Shown piece by piece: positions 22,068-32,872 of a stretch of 64,000 nucleotides of DNA. How positions within the stretch are numbered: position 1 is the first letter of the stretch; each line of letters begins with the position of its first letter. The DNA comes from Limnanthes douglasii subsp. nivea (Eukaryota > Streptophyta > Magnoliopsida > Brassicales > Limnanthaceae), in assembly GCA_036936605.1 (NCBI GenBank), contig JAUPFV010000002.1, positions 271,382,770 through 271,446,769 of the forward strand, read 5' to 3'. Position numbers and translations under genes: made by a program. The notes under the pieces were generated by a model. The model worked only from the letters and a program-made list of their open reading frames with translations. It had not been told where the DNA came from and ran no database searches.

Positions 22068-22440
22068 CTTTAATAGAAATAATCCACACTACTATCAGCA
22101 TCAATAACAAGAACCAACTACACAAAGGCAGAACAACTTACCCAAACGGAAGCAGCAACATTAGTCCCACAACCAGCTGAAGAGGAAGCCCAACATCAAG
22201 ACATCATCAACACCAACAACAAGAACCAATCTGTACAAAGGCAGAACAACTCACCAAGCTAGAAGTAGCAACAATAGTCCATACACCCAGCTGAAGAGGA
22301 AGTCAAACACCAACAATACCATCAACCCCAACAATAAAAAGTAGGTTTCAAAAAGTCAGAACAAATCACCTAAGAAGAACCAGTAGTAGAAGTCCTACAA
22401 CAAGCAGAAAAGCGCAAAAATAAGCATCACAACTAGCTAA
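22068..22440 (+). repeat. Right half of ~112-bp tandem repeat interrupted by E2
   Basis: About three units of 112-115 bp, judged by the recurrence of GGCAGAACAACT-type blocks at about 22130, 22243 and 22358. Each unit also has GAAGCAGCAACA..AGTCC and CAGCTGAAGAGGAAG. The CAA/AAC-rich composition would encode Gln/Asn/Pro-rich peptide. The array continues left of E2. Confidence 0.65.
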
Positions 22441-23309
22441 TACGCCCAATAAAAGAGTATGGATAAAACTAGAAGTATTTGATTTTTTTTATACAACGTA
22501 CATAGTCCGATTATGATAAACTTGATCAGCTTAAGGAAAATGTTTTCATGCAATGGATTTTGGATTCTATTGTGGAGGATACGATTGCTCATAATTTGCT
22601 ATTACTGACAAGGCTCTGAAGTTGACAACATCATACGTAGTCGCTCTTGATTCTTTAAGTATATCTTTAGTAGATTAAATTATTAAGAAATGAATATATA
22701 TTCGCATGTTTTGTAATGTATCACATGATGTAATATACTTAGAATCTCATGTAGGGTATACATGGAATATCATGGTTGTTATACCTGGAATCGCATCGTC
22801 TTTGACACCCAGTTTTCCATGTTCCATCCAACCAAAGAATTAGTGTAAGAGGACAATATGTGGCCTAATTGGGATTTCAACAGTCAAATATATAGTTAGG
22901 TACAAAAGAAAGAGGTAAATTTCCCTGATTGGGAAAATAATAAAGTAAAAATGCAGGCCATTGAGATCTGTGAATACCAAAAAGTCCTTAAGATATAAAA
23001 AGCAAAAGAACAAGAAGATCTAAAAGTATGGTAGTTAACATTATCAAAATTCTCTTATAGACTGAACATGAGTGTAAGTGAACTGATGGTGCTATATCTT
23101 ATGAATGCGACCTGGACTTCAATGTAAAATATACAAGTGTTGCAATGTAAGAGTGGATTTAAAGTTAGAATTGCATGTTAGTTGGGTTGGTCTAGTCTAG
23201 CATGATACTTATAGTGGAAACACATGTTTAAGAATCTCACATGATATTTATTTTCAGTAAAATCGTACAATTGAGATGTTAAATCTCACATATTTGGTTA
23301 TAAGCTACA
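22441..23309. other. Intron-like AT-rich DNA of the MULE gene with degenerate repeats
   Basis: No continuous coding frame. Copies of the ~23-bp repeat (GGAATCGCATCG, GAATCTCATGTAGG, AGAATCTCACATGAT) occur at about 22690-22800 and 23150-23300. Short possible exons cannot be assigned. Confidence 0.35.
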
Positions 23310-23880
23310 ACTTTTCATATGTAGATTATCGACGCTTGGATTCATAAGATGCCTAAAGAATCCGATTAGAAAGTATTATCCAAACGTTTTGAAAGTGCGT
23401 ATAGTTGTAAATTCAACGTGATATAAATTTTGTTCTCGTGAACGATAAGTGTAACTAAAAATTATTTGTAATCTTTTTTTTAATGTAGAAAACACTAGTC
23501 GAAAAAAATAGATCTCTAAAAAATTATTGACGAATTATTCGTAACTATGAGGCCCGACATATATTATGCGTTACTTCCAGTGTACCACATCAAGAAAGAT
23601 ACATTTAACATTGGTGGTTATTGACATGGAAAATAGAACGACAACAAACTATAACCCATCTAATCTTATAATTGTTCGAAACTCTTGTTAACAATTGGCC
23701 TACTATAAGAAAAAACATACATGCATATTGTAAAGAAGGGATATAAAGTCAACAATGCAAGAGATATCCCACAATAAAAACTAGACAGCCTCGACTGCGG
23801 TATTTTTGTTTGTGAATACGCCAAATGACACTATTTGAAAGTGATTTGTATCGTAAATTTACAGTAAATATATGTGTCAA
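23310..23880 (+). pseudogene. Ulp1-like (C48) cysteine protease remnant
   Basis: The hallmark nucleophile motif DCGIFVCEYA is intact at 23792-23821, preceded in frame by a Q-to-stop change (PQ*KLDSL). Upstream, ALLPVYHIKKDTFNI and VIDMENRTTTNYNPSN (about 23570-23660, two frames) match the region around the catalytic His and Asp of Ulp1 proteases, with the expected His replaced (DTFNI). A further exon at about 23330 reads IIDAWIHKMPKES, followed by an intron ending AATGTAG near 23487. Ulp1 enzymes remove SUMO-like modifiers; in plants such genes are often carried by Kaonashi-type MULEs. Stops and frameshifts make this copy inactive. Confidence 0.7.
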
Positions 23881-24465
23881 AATACGAGAGCTCAAATGTT
23901 TTATTATTTCATAAATTATATAAACACAAACATTTGATGGTAGCTTTCTTGATAAAATAATTTATGACATGTTCTAATTTGTAATTTGACTTATTATGTA
24001 AGTAATCTATGTTGTAAGTAAAAAACACAAAATAGTGAGTTTCCATGAACTTACAGTATGGATTAACAGTAATGTTACTTGATTACTAATACTACATGAA
24101 TAACATGATGACAAATTACTAGAATCACATATTGTTATATAAAGCCACTAGTTATATCATATAACTTATGTTGCTTTTTAGGTAATATACTAGAATAATA
24201 TGGTTAAATAACAAAGAATACGTATGTTCTGATATACTTGAAATCGAATGAGTTACTGATCTCAACTCTTTTGAACGAATAAATACATTGGTCACATATG
24301 GTAATTAATACCGAAAAATGTAAAACCTTCTAACCAGTTTATCATACAAGTATTCTATTAATCATTTCAATTGGCCAAGTTATTTCTTGATTTGATACAA
24401 GTATATATATAATCAGGACTAGAATAATAACTAAAAAACACATATCGAGATTGGATTAGAGTTTT
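23881..24465. other. AT-rich DNA with degenerate repeats, no gene
   Basis: Contains scattered copies of the ATATACT..GAATC..ATG repeat (about 24060-24330). No open frame with recognisable motifs. Confidence 0.35.
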
Positions 24466-24840
24466 GCCTATAAATAAGAGTGCCCATTTCCCTTTATCTG
24501 ATGATTCTTATAGCTTTTGATCCTCTTTATATGGTGGAATTTTTTACTCTTCGGAGCACTACTCAGACTAGAAATATACAACAACCACGAAGTACTCCTC
24601 AGAATCTTCCGGAAATGGGTCCCTCCTTCCCTGATGAATATTACTCATTGGGCTCTGGTTCATTCTCTGGAGATGAGTCAGACCCCAATGAGGTTCCACA
24701 AAAAGAATGACAAAGAAGCCAAATGGAGGACTCACAGAAAGAAAAAGAGAAAAAATAATTCATGGACATCGATGAAGATGAAGAGGCTAATGATGACATA
24801 AATGAATAAAAAGAGAATTTTAAGAAGAATACTCTTGTTT
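24466..24840 (+). pseudogene. Putative small acidic ORF with TATA box, unidentified
   Basis: A good TATA box CTATAAATAAGAG lies at about 24468. Shortly after it an ORF (24480-24710) encodes PSFPDEYYSLGSGSFSGDES and stops at a TGA. A neighbouring stretch reads FMDIDEDEEANDDINE. Acidic, Ser/Asp-rich, no known domain. It may be the first exon of a further gene of the MULE or chance coding next to a promoter-like site. Confidence 0.3.
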
Positions 24841-24979
24841 TGATGGTTGAATGTTTTTTTTTGTTTTCTCGCGCTGTAAACTGACCAACCCTAAACTATA
24901 TTATTATTTTATGTAAGGGTTACAAGTATAAAAAATATAAGGTTTCCTTTTTTTATTCCATGAAACTTGAAATTTATAT

Positions 24980-25610
24980 TTAACTAATATAATAAGGTTT
25001 ATGATCTCATATGAATTTGTTTTGCATGTTTAATATAAAAGAAATGACATGTTTGATATACCGAAAATCAAATGGTTTAATATACAAGAAATATCATATT
25101 AAAAATATGCCTGATATTGCATGATCTATTATAAGATTAGTCGTATGTTTAATATAACTAGAATTGAATGTGTTGATATACAAGAAATTGTGCGTTTGAT
25201 ATACAATAACTTAGATAATTTAGATTTAAAATCTAGTATGTTTAAGATACTTGAAATCGAATGGTTTAATATAAAACAAATTATATGGTTGGTGGGTTAA
25301 TTATGCAAGAACTAGCATGGTCTATTTTAAGACAAGTTGGATGGCTAGTTAAAACTAGAGTTGTATGTGTGAATATACAAGAAACTAGCATGATCAATAT
25401 ACCTAAAATTGTATAATTGGAAATACAAGAACTATCATGTTTAAGATACTTAAAATCGGGTGGCTTAATATACAAGAAATCGTATGGTTGGTTTAATGTA
25501 CATGAAATCTCATTGTTGGTTTAATGTAAAATAAGTAGCATTTTTAATATACAATAAACTCGTATGGTCGGTTTAATATACAAAAAGTCGCATATTCGGT
25601 AAGAAAAGAA
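24980..25610 (+). repeat. Array of degenerate ~23-27-bp repeats (TTTAATATACAAGAAATCGCATG)
   Basis: At least 15 imperfect copies in direct orientation, with ATACAAGAAAT and CGTATGGTTGGTTTAAT cores best preserved at 25080, 25180, 25375 and 25470-25600. It lies between the convergent Ulp1-like and transposase genes and continues sparsely through the MULE. Confidence 0.7.
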
Positions 25611-25848
25611 ACTGAAGATAAAAACTCTAAATATGTTATCGAATGTTTTCAAGCATGGTCTTGCATATAAGTAAAAAAATAGTTTGCAATATGCCAAAAA
25701 GAAGAATCTATAAATGTCATGAAATTAAAACTATAAAACATGGGAACAAATATTTTTAATATTTAAAATATGACCTAACAAGTCTTTTATTATGGCATGG
25801 CTTCGAACAGCGGGCACACCTCAACTGTTTGTTCGTTATTTTTCATCT

Positions 25849-26970
25849 AGATGGAATACGTTTCTTGTTAGGCCTTCTAGATCATCTTTTCATGTTGGGA
25901 GGAAACATTTCATGCTCAGAAGAATTATTAGAGCTTGATCAATTACCAAAATTGGTTAAAGCCGGTATGGTAAATGAGTAAGTTGACCTGTAATTTCTAA
26001 GAGTGAAGAATGGCTCTATAAATGTTGTAAGATCTTGCTAAGTCGAATGTAGTACAACAAAAGTATGAGAACATTAAAAACAATCTTGTTTCCAAGCACC
26101 ACAAGAACATTTGGAATCCATCAATTTAACAACTATAACGGGATCAGAAAAAACTTAAAATATGGCTATTGAGAACTTATGGACTAGCCATGTACGACCT
26201 TGTTGGATATTTTCCTTTAACTTCTTTTCATACCAATTTAGTACTCCAGTTTAGCCCCTCTGAATAACATTGTGAAATTTGAGTCATAAATATGACTATA
26301 ATCTTGTCTATTAATTCAGCAATGGGTAAACTACATAATTTTTTCATCTGAGAATTAAACAATTTAACCAAAGTAGATGTCAAGGTACCATATCGTTTCG
26401 CTTTAACAAATTCTTGAGAATATTTATCCCGAGGAAAATTATCGAGAAACTTAACAAAAATTTTACCACCTTCACATATAAAATCTTCAAGATGTTCATT
26501 AAAAATATATACAATGGGAGCGTAAGCACATTGATTAAACATATTTAGCATCATAGATTTATCTCTTGAGTAAACATATTGGCAGCATATTCCAAATGGC
26601 AGTCGGTCGTAATATTACGACTATTCAATCGTTTCAAGTATCCCTTGAGTAAATTAAAAAAACTAGAATTATCTCCAAAAAGTCTCCTCATTGACTTCTT
26701 TAAAGCATTCCATAAGAGATGGTAAGAGATATCTAAACTGTAGTCTTGTTTAACAAAAGATTGTATATTTTTTAATACAACGAAATGACTTGTCCTAATA
26801 TTATCAAGAATTTCTATAGCAATCAAATCTGATGTGAAATGTCTCTGAAGTTGTTTGGAAAATACAGGGTTGCAATTATTTTGTTCAACAAACCTATTAA
26901 TCATCATGAAGTCGGTGGTGGAATCAACTGATACATAAAGTCTCGATTTACATCTGGTTAATTTTCACCA
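25849..26970 (-). pseudogene. MuDR/MULE transposase remnant lacking its DDE core
   Basis: On the - strand: CKSRLYVSVDSTTDFMMINR and KQDYSLDISYHLLWNALKKS (MuDR N-terminal domain, 26970-26560). Next come FNQCAYAPIVYIFNEHLEDF and KRYGTLTSTLVKLFNSQMKK (26550-26230), CSCGAWKQ with a following CSH (SWIM zinc finger, about 26090), FFTLRNYRSTYSFTIPAL (about 25990) and RRPNKKRIPSR (about 25850). The order is that of plant MULE transposases. After TTDCHLEYAANMFTQEIN the sequence jumps to MFNQCAYAP, so the intervening MULE DDE catalytic domain (some 150 residues in relatives) is absent. Stops and frameshifts elsewhere confirm decay. Confidence 0.8.
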
Positions 26971-28250
26971 GTGGTGTTATCTTAGTTATTATATTATATA
27001 TGTATTCGAAAGAAAAATTATGTTTTTAGGCATAACGACCGCACCTTGATAAAGAAACTTGACCATCACATGTAATTGCATCAGTTATGATCCAAAATAC
27101 CTAAACCATTACTACTCCCCCCGTCAATTAGTTGATTATTTGAGGCTGCTCCCAAAATTATGCTAGATTGTTTTTACTTTTGAACAACAACATTATCAAC
27201 GAGTTGTTGTTCAATAAGAAAACTAACAATTTTTAAACACTCAACGCCAAGATATACTACCAACCCCACAAATCCATCTCATTATTAAATAAACAATTCA
27301 TATTATCACCACAAAAGTATCTAATAATTTACTTAGCCCTTATCAACTCATCCCATCGACTTTCAACATACTTTGAATACTTTAAAAGTTTTCAAACTCG
27401 GTAAGAGGAACAATTGTAGTTTGGTGACCATGTTAAAAAATATACACTCGTCGCTTAGACATATCTTACCAACATTGAACAATTAAAAAACAGTTATGAG
27501 CATATATAAGAATCCTATAATAAAAACTAACCAATCTGGCATAATTGAGATTCACATGTCTTGTATATGCGAGATGTCTAACTGTTTCAAACGTACCGCA
27601 TGGTGTATTCCAGAGGCATTGCATGTTCAATCACAAAATATCTCACTGATAGACTCACATGTTCATGTACACATGAATATCATGTCCATATGAACGAGTC
27701 TCGCGTCTTTTTCACATCAACTCGCATTGTCAAAAACACATGTTTGGAAAATTTAAAATCGAATATATATATATATTTCACACCCTAAATAGATATAATA
27801 ACAAATGCGAATACATTATACAACCATTTTGTAACTTTTACAAAAGGAAAAACCATGAAAATATATACTATTATACGTTATGTTTCTTAAACAAACAAAA
27901 CATGACTTGATATACTCCGATGACCAAACAACTCACCTGATTGAAAAAATACCCCAAAATAGAGAAAGCTTGTATACTTAGATGAAACAACCTGAAACTC
28001 TGAAACTCTAAACTCGCTAGTACTATGCTATAAAACAACGCTTGATGCTCGATTTCTTCGTCGACGAACTGAGAAGCCTGATTTAGACTCGTCGATGGAC
28101 TGACTTCGATGATACATAATAATTCTATATCTATAAGTCGATGGACAGACTCATAAAATGGATTTTTTTTAAACCATCGGAGTAGATAAAATGGCTAAGT
28201 TTGTAGTAGGGTAAACTCTGGTACCATAAGAATGAGAGAGGCAGCTACCA
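26971..28250. other. AT-rich 5' flank of MULE transposase, inverted repeat copies
   Basis: No coding sequence recognised. Copies of the ~23-bp repeat in inverted orientation (CATGTCTTGTATATGCGAGATG-like) occur at about 27540-27760. Near 28040-28150 a sequence with repeated GTCGATGGAC and TCGTCGA words may lie close to the element's end. No terminal repeat was proven. Confidence 0.35.
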
Positions 28251-29830
28251 AAAAATTAAATGTTTAAAAGGTCAAATATAAGTTAAAATACAACTTCTAA
28301 AAGAAATTAAGCTTATATAATTGTATAACGTATTTAATGTATTATTATAAAATTGGTTATTAAATTTGATGTTTTACATAAAATAGGTATTAAGTAAACA
28401 TAAATGATAGTTTGGGTATTTGATGACAGTGTAGTTTGGTTTTATGTATTTTTATGGCATTTTTTTATATTCAATAGTATTTTAGTCTATTCATGTAAAA
28501 TTTTATATTATTTATTATTTTTATTAGTTAATTTTTCTAAAATTATATAAAATAAATAATTTTTTTTTTTAAATATTTTATATCAAAAACACTCTTCTAT
28601 ATAAAATCCAGCAAACAACTTCTTTTTTTATTTTTTTATTTAAAATTTCAAAAGGTTCATATCTTTTAAACTGTAACTCGAAAAAAAAATCCAAAAATAT
28701 CATTGGTTTTGTTTTATTAAGAAGAACAAAACTAATACCACTTATGATATGTTTTAAGTTTTCTTTTTAAAAAAAAATATTTTACACAGGTTTCTTAGTA
28801 TATGGTTTTGCATTTAGTGGGTTGGTTTCGCATCTAGCATCTATTATAAGATTTCGTATCTAGCGAAACAAAGAAGGTTTCTCATCTAGCGAAACAAATA
28901 AGGTTTCTCATCTAGCAAAACAAAGAAGGTTTTGCATCTTCTTTGTTTATACTATAAAATTAAAATTTTAGAACCCGTATCTTTTATACCGTAACTCTAG
29001 AAAAAATATCCAAAAATACAATTGATTTTGTTTTTTTAAGATTAAAAAAACTAGTATCACTCATCATATACTTTGATTTTTTTTAAAGTTATATTTTACC
29101 AATATCGAGTTACCTATCAATACAAAAGAATACTAATGTTACGCATCTATCAATAAAAAAAATAATAATGTTTCGCATCTATCAAAAACAGGTTTTGCAT
29201 CTACCATTCCAGAAGAATCAATACGTTTTGCAAATGTCAGTACGTACAGAACAAACACATTTCACATCTCCATCATTTATACACAGAACAGTTTTACTCG
29301 AATATTAATTTCACAAACACAAAAACAAACTAAAAATCGACGAAAACCTAACTGAAATACAACAAATAAACTACATTAGCAACTTAATACCAGATGAATA
29401 CCAAAAATTAGAAAGAAAACAGATCTCGAGTACCCTAATATTTTGAAATCAAAATTCGAGTTACCACACACACAAATTGACTTTTTAAAACTAATATCCC
29501 AAATCAAAATTCGAAATCAAGCAAAAAATACTATCAAAATCATACGAAAACAAAAGAAAAACAAAAAATCAACTACAAAATTGAAGAATCACCTCTACTC
29601 TTAGGTATTGTTAAGTATTGTTCTATTCACGTAAATATAGAAAAAAATGATAAATATATATCTAAAAACTCATATATAATTAAATACGGATATTTAAGAT
29701 ATTAGCGGATCTTAAATGATAAATATTTCAATGAAATTGATCGTTATAAAAAAAATCTAAAAATATTAATATTGATTTTAGATATTAAAGGGTGCGTAAC
29801 TCATATTGAAACCATATTCAAAAGTGGTAT
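28251..29830. other. AT-rich intergenic DNA with short tandem repeats
   Basis: About 1.6 kb of A/T-rich sequence without coding features. It holds the 26-bp array at 28826-28940 and related GTTTCGCATCTA words at 29130-29260. Confidence 0.4.
28826..28940 (+). repeat. 26-bp tandem repeat TTTCTCATCTAGCGAAACAAAGAAGG
   Basis: Four consecutive units plus a partial fifth; each carries CATCTAGC followed by AAACAAAGAAGG-type sequence. More diverged copies (TTACGCATCTATCAA, TTTCGCATCTATCAA) follow 200-350 bp further right. Confidence 0.7.
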
Positions 29831-30079
29831 TACATATGTAAACAACCCGAGGTGTCCATAGTTTTTTCTTCTGAACAGTTGAGACTTTGCATAGTTGGCA
29901 CGCAACGCAAGTTGTATATGTCCTACAATTTATCGATCAACTAAAAAAATACCAATATATCTGACACAACTTTATTATTTGAAAAGTATAAAACTAAATG
30001 CTAGAAGAAGCACGCTACGATTAGCATCAAGGTTTTAATCATCTTACGACAATTTATTGAAAGGGAAATTAAATCAAGG

Positions 30080-30525
30080 TAATAATTTGGGATTTGAACA
30101 GTACATCGTCCTTGGACTATCACGTTTGGTGGCAAATAGTCCATTGACTTTCAAATGTCCGTTGACAGTCCCTGGACTATCGCGTATGGATAAAGTTAGT
30201 CCACCAAATCCTCTGATCCATGAGAGGCTGCCACGTGTCACCATAGTCCCCAGATTTTTGTATCACCACTAGTCCCTTGAGTTTAGTTTTCTGTTATTTT
30301 CTACATTTTTGGTTTGACCTAAACTCAATGGACTAGTGGTGATACAAAAATCTGGGGACTATGGTGACAGGTGGCAGCCTCTCATGAATTAGAGGATCTG
30401 GTGGACTAACTTTATCCAAACGTGATAGTCCAGGGACTGTCAACGGACATTTGAAAGTCAAGGGACTATCTGCCACCAAACGCGATAGTCGAGGGACGAT
30501 TTACTGTTCAGTGCCTAATAATTTG
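30080..30525. repeat. 10-bp target duplication flanking the MITE
   Basis: TAATAATTTG occurs at 30080-30089 and again at 30516-30525, exactly bracketing the fold-back element. A 9-bp reading is also possible; 9-10 bp duplications are typical of the Mutator superfamily. Confidence 0.8.
30090..30515. mobile_element. Fold-back MITE (426 bp, ~195-bp inverted arms)
   Basis: The left arm (30090-30290) and right arm (30318-30515) are inverted copies at high identity (roughly 92-95% by eye), with a ~25-bp centre. Termini: GGATTTGAACAGT left; the right end read inverted is GGCACTGAACAGT. The arms contain repeated GGACTATCGCGTTTGG and GTCCCTTGACTTTC words. With the flanking 9-10-bp duplication this is a complete non-autonomous, probably Mutator-type element. 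No coding capacity; the 71-codon ORF across its left arm is an artefact of the repeat. Confidence 0.88.
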
Positions 30526-31840
30526 TATTTGAAATATAATACTAAAAATGACTAAAAAGTAAATATAATTTATTTTTTGTGTTTTGGTCGAATAATACGA
30601 TTTTTTTTATATTTATTTTTATATAACATTAATTTTTTATTATTTTATAATGTTAAATTTGATGTAAAATATCTTTTTAAAAATAAATTATAAAATTATT
30701 GGGATATTTCTTTGAAATTTGGTTGAAACAAATACATACAAAATTATTCAAATACGATAAAAGTCGAATAGATTTAAAAGCTTCAAGAAAAATAAAAAGA
30801 TTATAATATTAAAAAAAACTAAAACTACAATGGAACTATATCGGCTACAATTACTATTGAAATACATAAAATCTTAAAATCTTAGACTCAAAAAAAATTA
30901 AAACCAAAATATTAAATATAACCACCAGATCTAGATATAGTCAAAATACCATTGAAGAATCTCATTAAAGAGATAAAAGTAGAAAAAAAATATATGATAT
31001 TATTTTTACCAAAAGTAAAAAAAACATCTTAAATGGCGGAATGCATCATAATACTAGAGAATTTGTTAGTACTCCAACAAAGTTTATAATAAACTGATAA
31101 TCCAAAATAAAATGAAAATAAAAGGAAAGCAAATAGACTCGCAATCATGAACCAAAGTCGAAAAAATATTTTAAAAAACTTATGGTAACTTTCCGCCAGC
31201 CGTTTTAGGCTTTGGAGCCACAAAAAAAGTTCATAACCAACAAAATATTTCTAATATAATAAGTGGATCAAACGAAATGCTTGCAAAGGCGTGATTGCAA
31301 AATAAAAATACCATAACAAAGGACTAACATTCGTATAACTCTCGTGAGACGTCTCAAACTCAAGAACCCATAGTCAAGACGAGCAAAACTCAAATCTTTA
31401 GAAACAGTTAGCGGAACTGACGACGAGAGTTATCGAACAAGATTTCATTGTTCAAAATTAAAGATAAATCATAATACTCGGTTGAAACCCAACAGACTAC
31501 TCCACCTTTTTCAGATCTTATCCATCCATACCAAATAGAATAAAGAAACGGAAGTAGGAGAACCAAGGGTGAAACTCCACAAGAGAAAAATAAATAGGAA
31601 GACATGAAAATGTGAGGTAAACAATTACCTTTAAAAAGACAGAAACAGATGGTCATCGATAACCAAACACATAACCTAAAACAAGCTAATAGAAGATAGT
31701 CTAAAAATTAAAAAAATAATCGGCTAGGTTGAAAAAAATATTATAATCAATTGAGAATTTTAGTTAGAATAGAGAGTTTTTATGTCAGAAACCTTATTAT
31801 CTTTTACTGAAATTATATTTTATGTGAAATATATTTGTTT
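30526..31840. other. AT-rich intergenic DNA, nothing recognised
   Basis: Short ORFs are present (31029-31223 and 31408-31656, - strand) but show no motif I recognise and no supporting context. The base composition at 31030-31660 is slightly less AT-rich than around it; it may be an old element remnant. Confidence 0.3.
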
Positions 31841-32872
31841 TGATGAGGAAAAATCACATAACCTTCCAACACTTAATAAAATTTAATAAATGAAGATCAC
31901 AATAAAAAATACAAATGAACTTGAAGAAGAAAATGATGAACACTTGTATTAATTTTGTATGTAGGATTATAATTGATCCTTATTTTTGTTTACACTATTC
32001 ACTCTAGCTTTTCACCCGTTTAACAAATGAGACACTATATACTTATATAACGACCTTAATTTGGAGGAATCTTAGATTGTTGCATCCTCATTGGTCTACT
32101 CTTCTTTAGCCCTTCATATGCTTTATTAGAAGGAGGTATGTCATTGGGGGATGCTTCTTCATATAATGTTAGGTGATTTATCTTCACGTTTTCATATCAG
32201 TTTTCGTAGACTTAACGATAGAGAAAGTAGGACTCGATAATGACTATAACAAGTTCTAAGTACTAATAGCTGCTAATCCTAGGGGTAACGAATGCACACT
32301 CTCAGCGGATTTTGTGTATTTTCCAAGGAACCAAAACTTTCCTAGATGAGTGACATAGTGTGTCGTGAAACTTTGTGGCCTAGTCAAACGACATCAAGCC
32401 ACCAGAAAAAGGATTATCTGGTTGAGTGGCCAGGTTCATCGTGGTCATGCGTTAGAGCACGACTAGATGAGACCAGACCAATTAGTCAGGTCTGTGGCGT
32501 CTGGCCACAAAAATATGCACGACCAAGTGTTAAGGGCTTTGGTCATACATATATATTCGACCAGGCGGTACATGGCCTATCGATTGGGACTCATTGGGCA
32601 TGATGGTGTAAGTATGTGTGTGATCATATAAGTATGTGCGATCGGGCTCTAAGGCCCATGTTTGGGGCATCTTTGCGAGACCGGGTTTGTCTGGTCTTGG
32701 CCATATGTCCAGGATCATTTTATTTACGTTTCATGACACGAATAGGCACGTTTAGCCATATGTGTCCCCAGACTAAGCATTTTGGGACTCGACCTCTTGG
32801 TAAAGTCACTTCTAGTTGTGTGACTTTGCATGACCCCTTAATTTTATTTGTGTCGTATAAGTAACTCCCCCA
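31841..32872 (-). repeat. E4 left LTR-like repeat
   Basis: Begins TGATGAGGAAAAATCACATA and aligns with the right copy through shared blocks: AACACTTAATAAAATTTA, TTTCACCCGTTTAACAA, GTGAGACACT-like, GAATGCACACTCTCAGCGG and GTTCATCGTGG. GC-richer than its surroundings. Short ORFs here are fortuitous. Confidence 0.65.

Larger units (their letters stand above)
10680..28250. mobile_element. Decayed Mutator-like element with Ulp1-like gene and MuDR-type transposase (Kaonashi-like), split by E2
   Basis: Two signature genes converge: a Ulp1/C48 cysteine-protease remnant (+, 23310-23880) and a MuDR-family transposase remnant (-, 25849-26970). This pairing is known from Kaonashi-type MULEs of plants, which acquired Ulp1-like genes and usually lack long terminal inverted repeats. 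A ~23-bp repeat (TTTAATATACAAGAAATCGC-like) recurs at 11690-12040, 22690-23340, 24060-24330, 24980-25610 and, inverted, 27540-27760, tying the pieces together. The ends are not defined; both limits are estimates. Excluding E2 the element would be about 8 kb. Confidence 0.5.

Noticed and set aside
12489..22072. 5-bp target duplication of E2
   Set aside because: Left flank ATATC and right flank CTTTA do not match. Shifting by a few bases gives no convincing repeat.
28826..28940. Possible CRISPR-like array
   Set aside because: Units are contiguous with no unique spacers, and the DNA is plant nuclear. It is a simple tandem repeat.
30057..30272. 71-codon ORF
   Set aside because: It lies across the arm of the fold-back MITE; the opposite arm gives a similar accidental frame.
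32346..32864. Several ORFs in the GC-richer left repeat of E4
   Set aside because: Inside an LTR-like repeat; frames are not preserved in the right copy.
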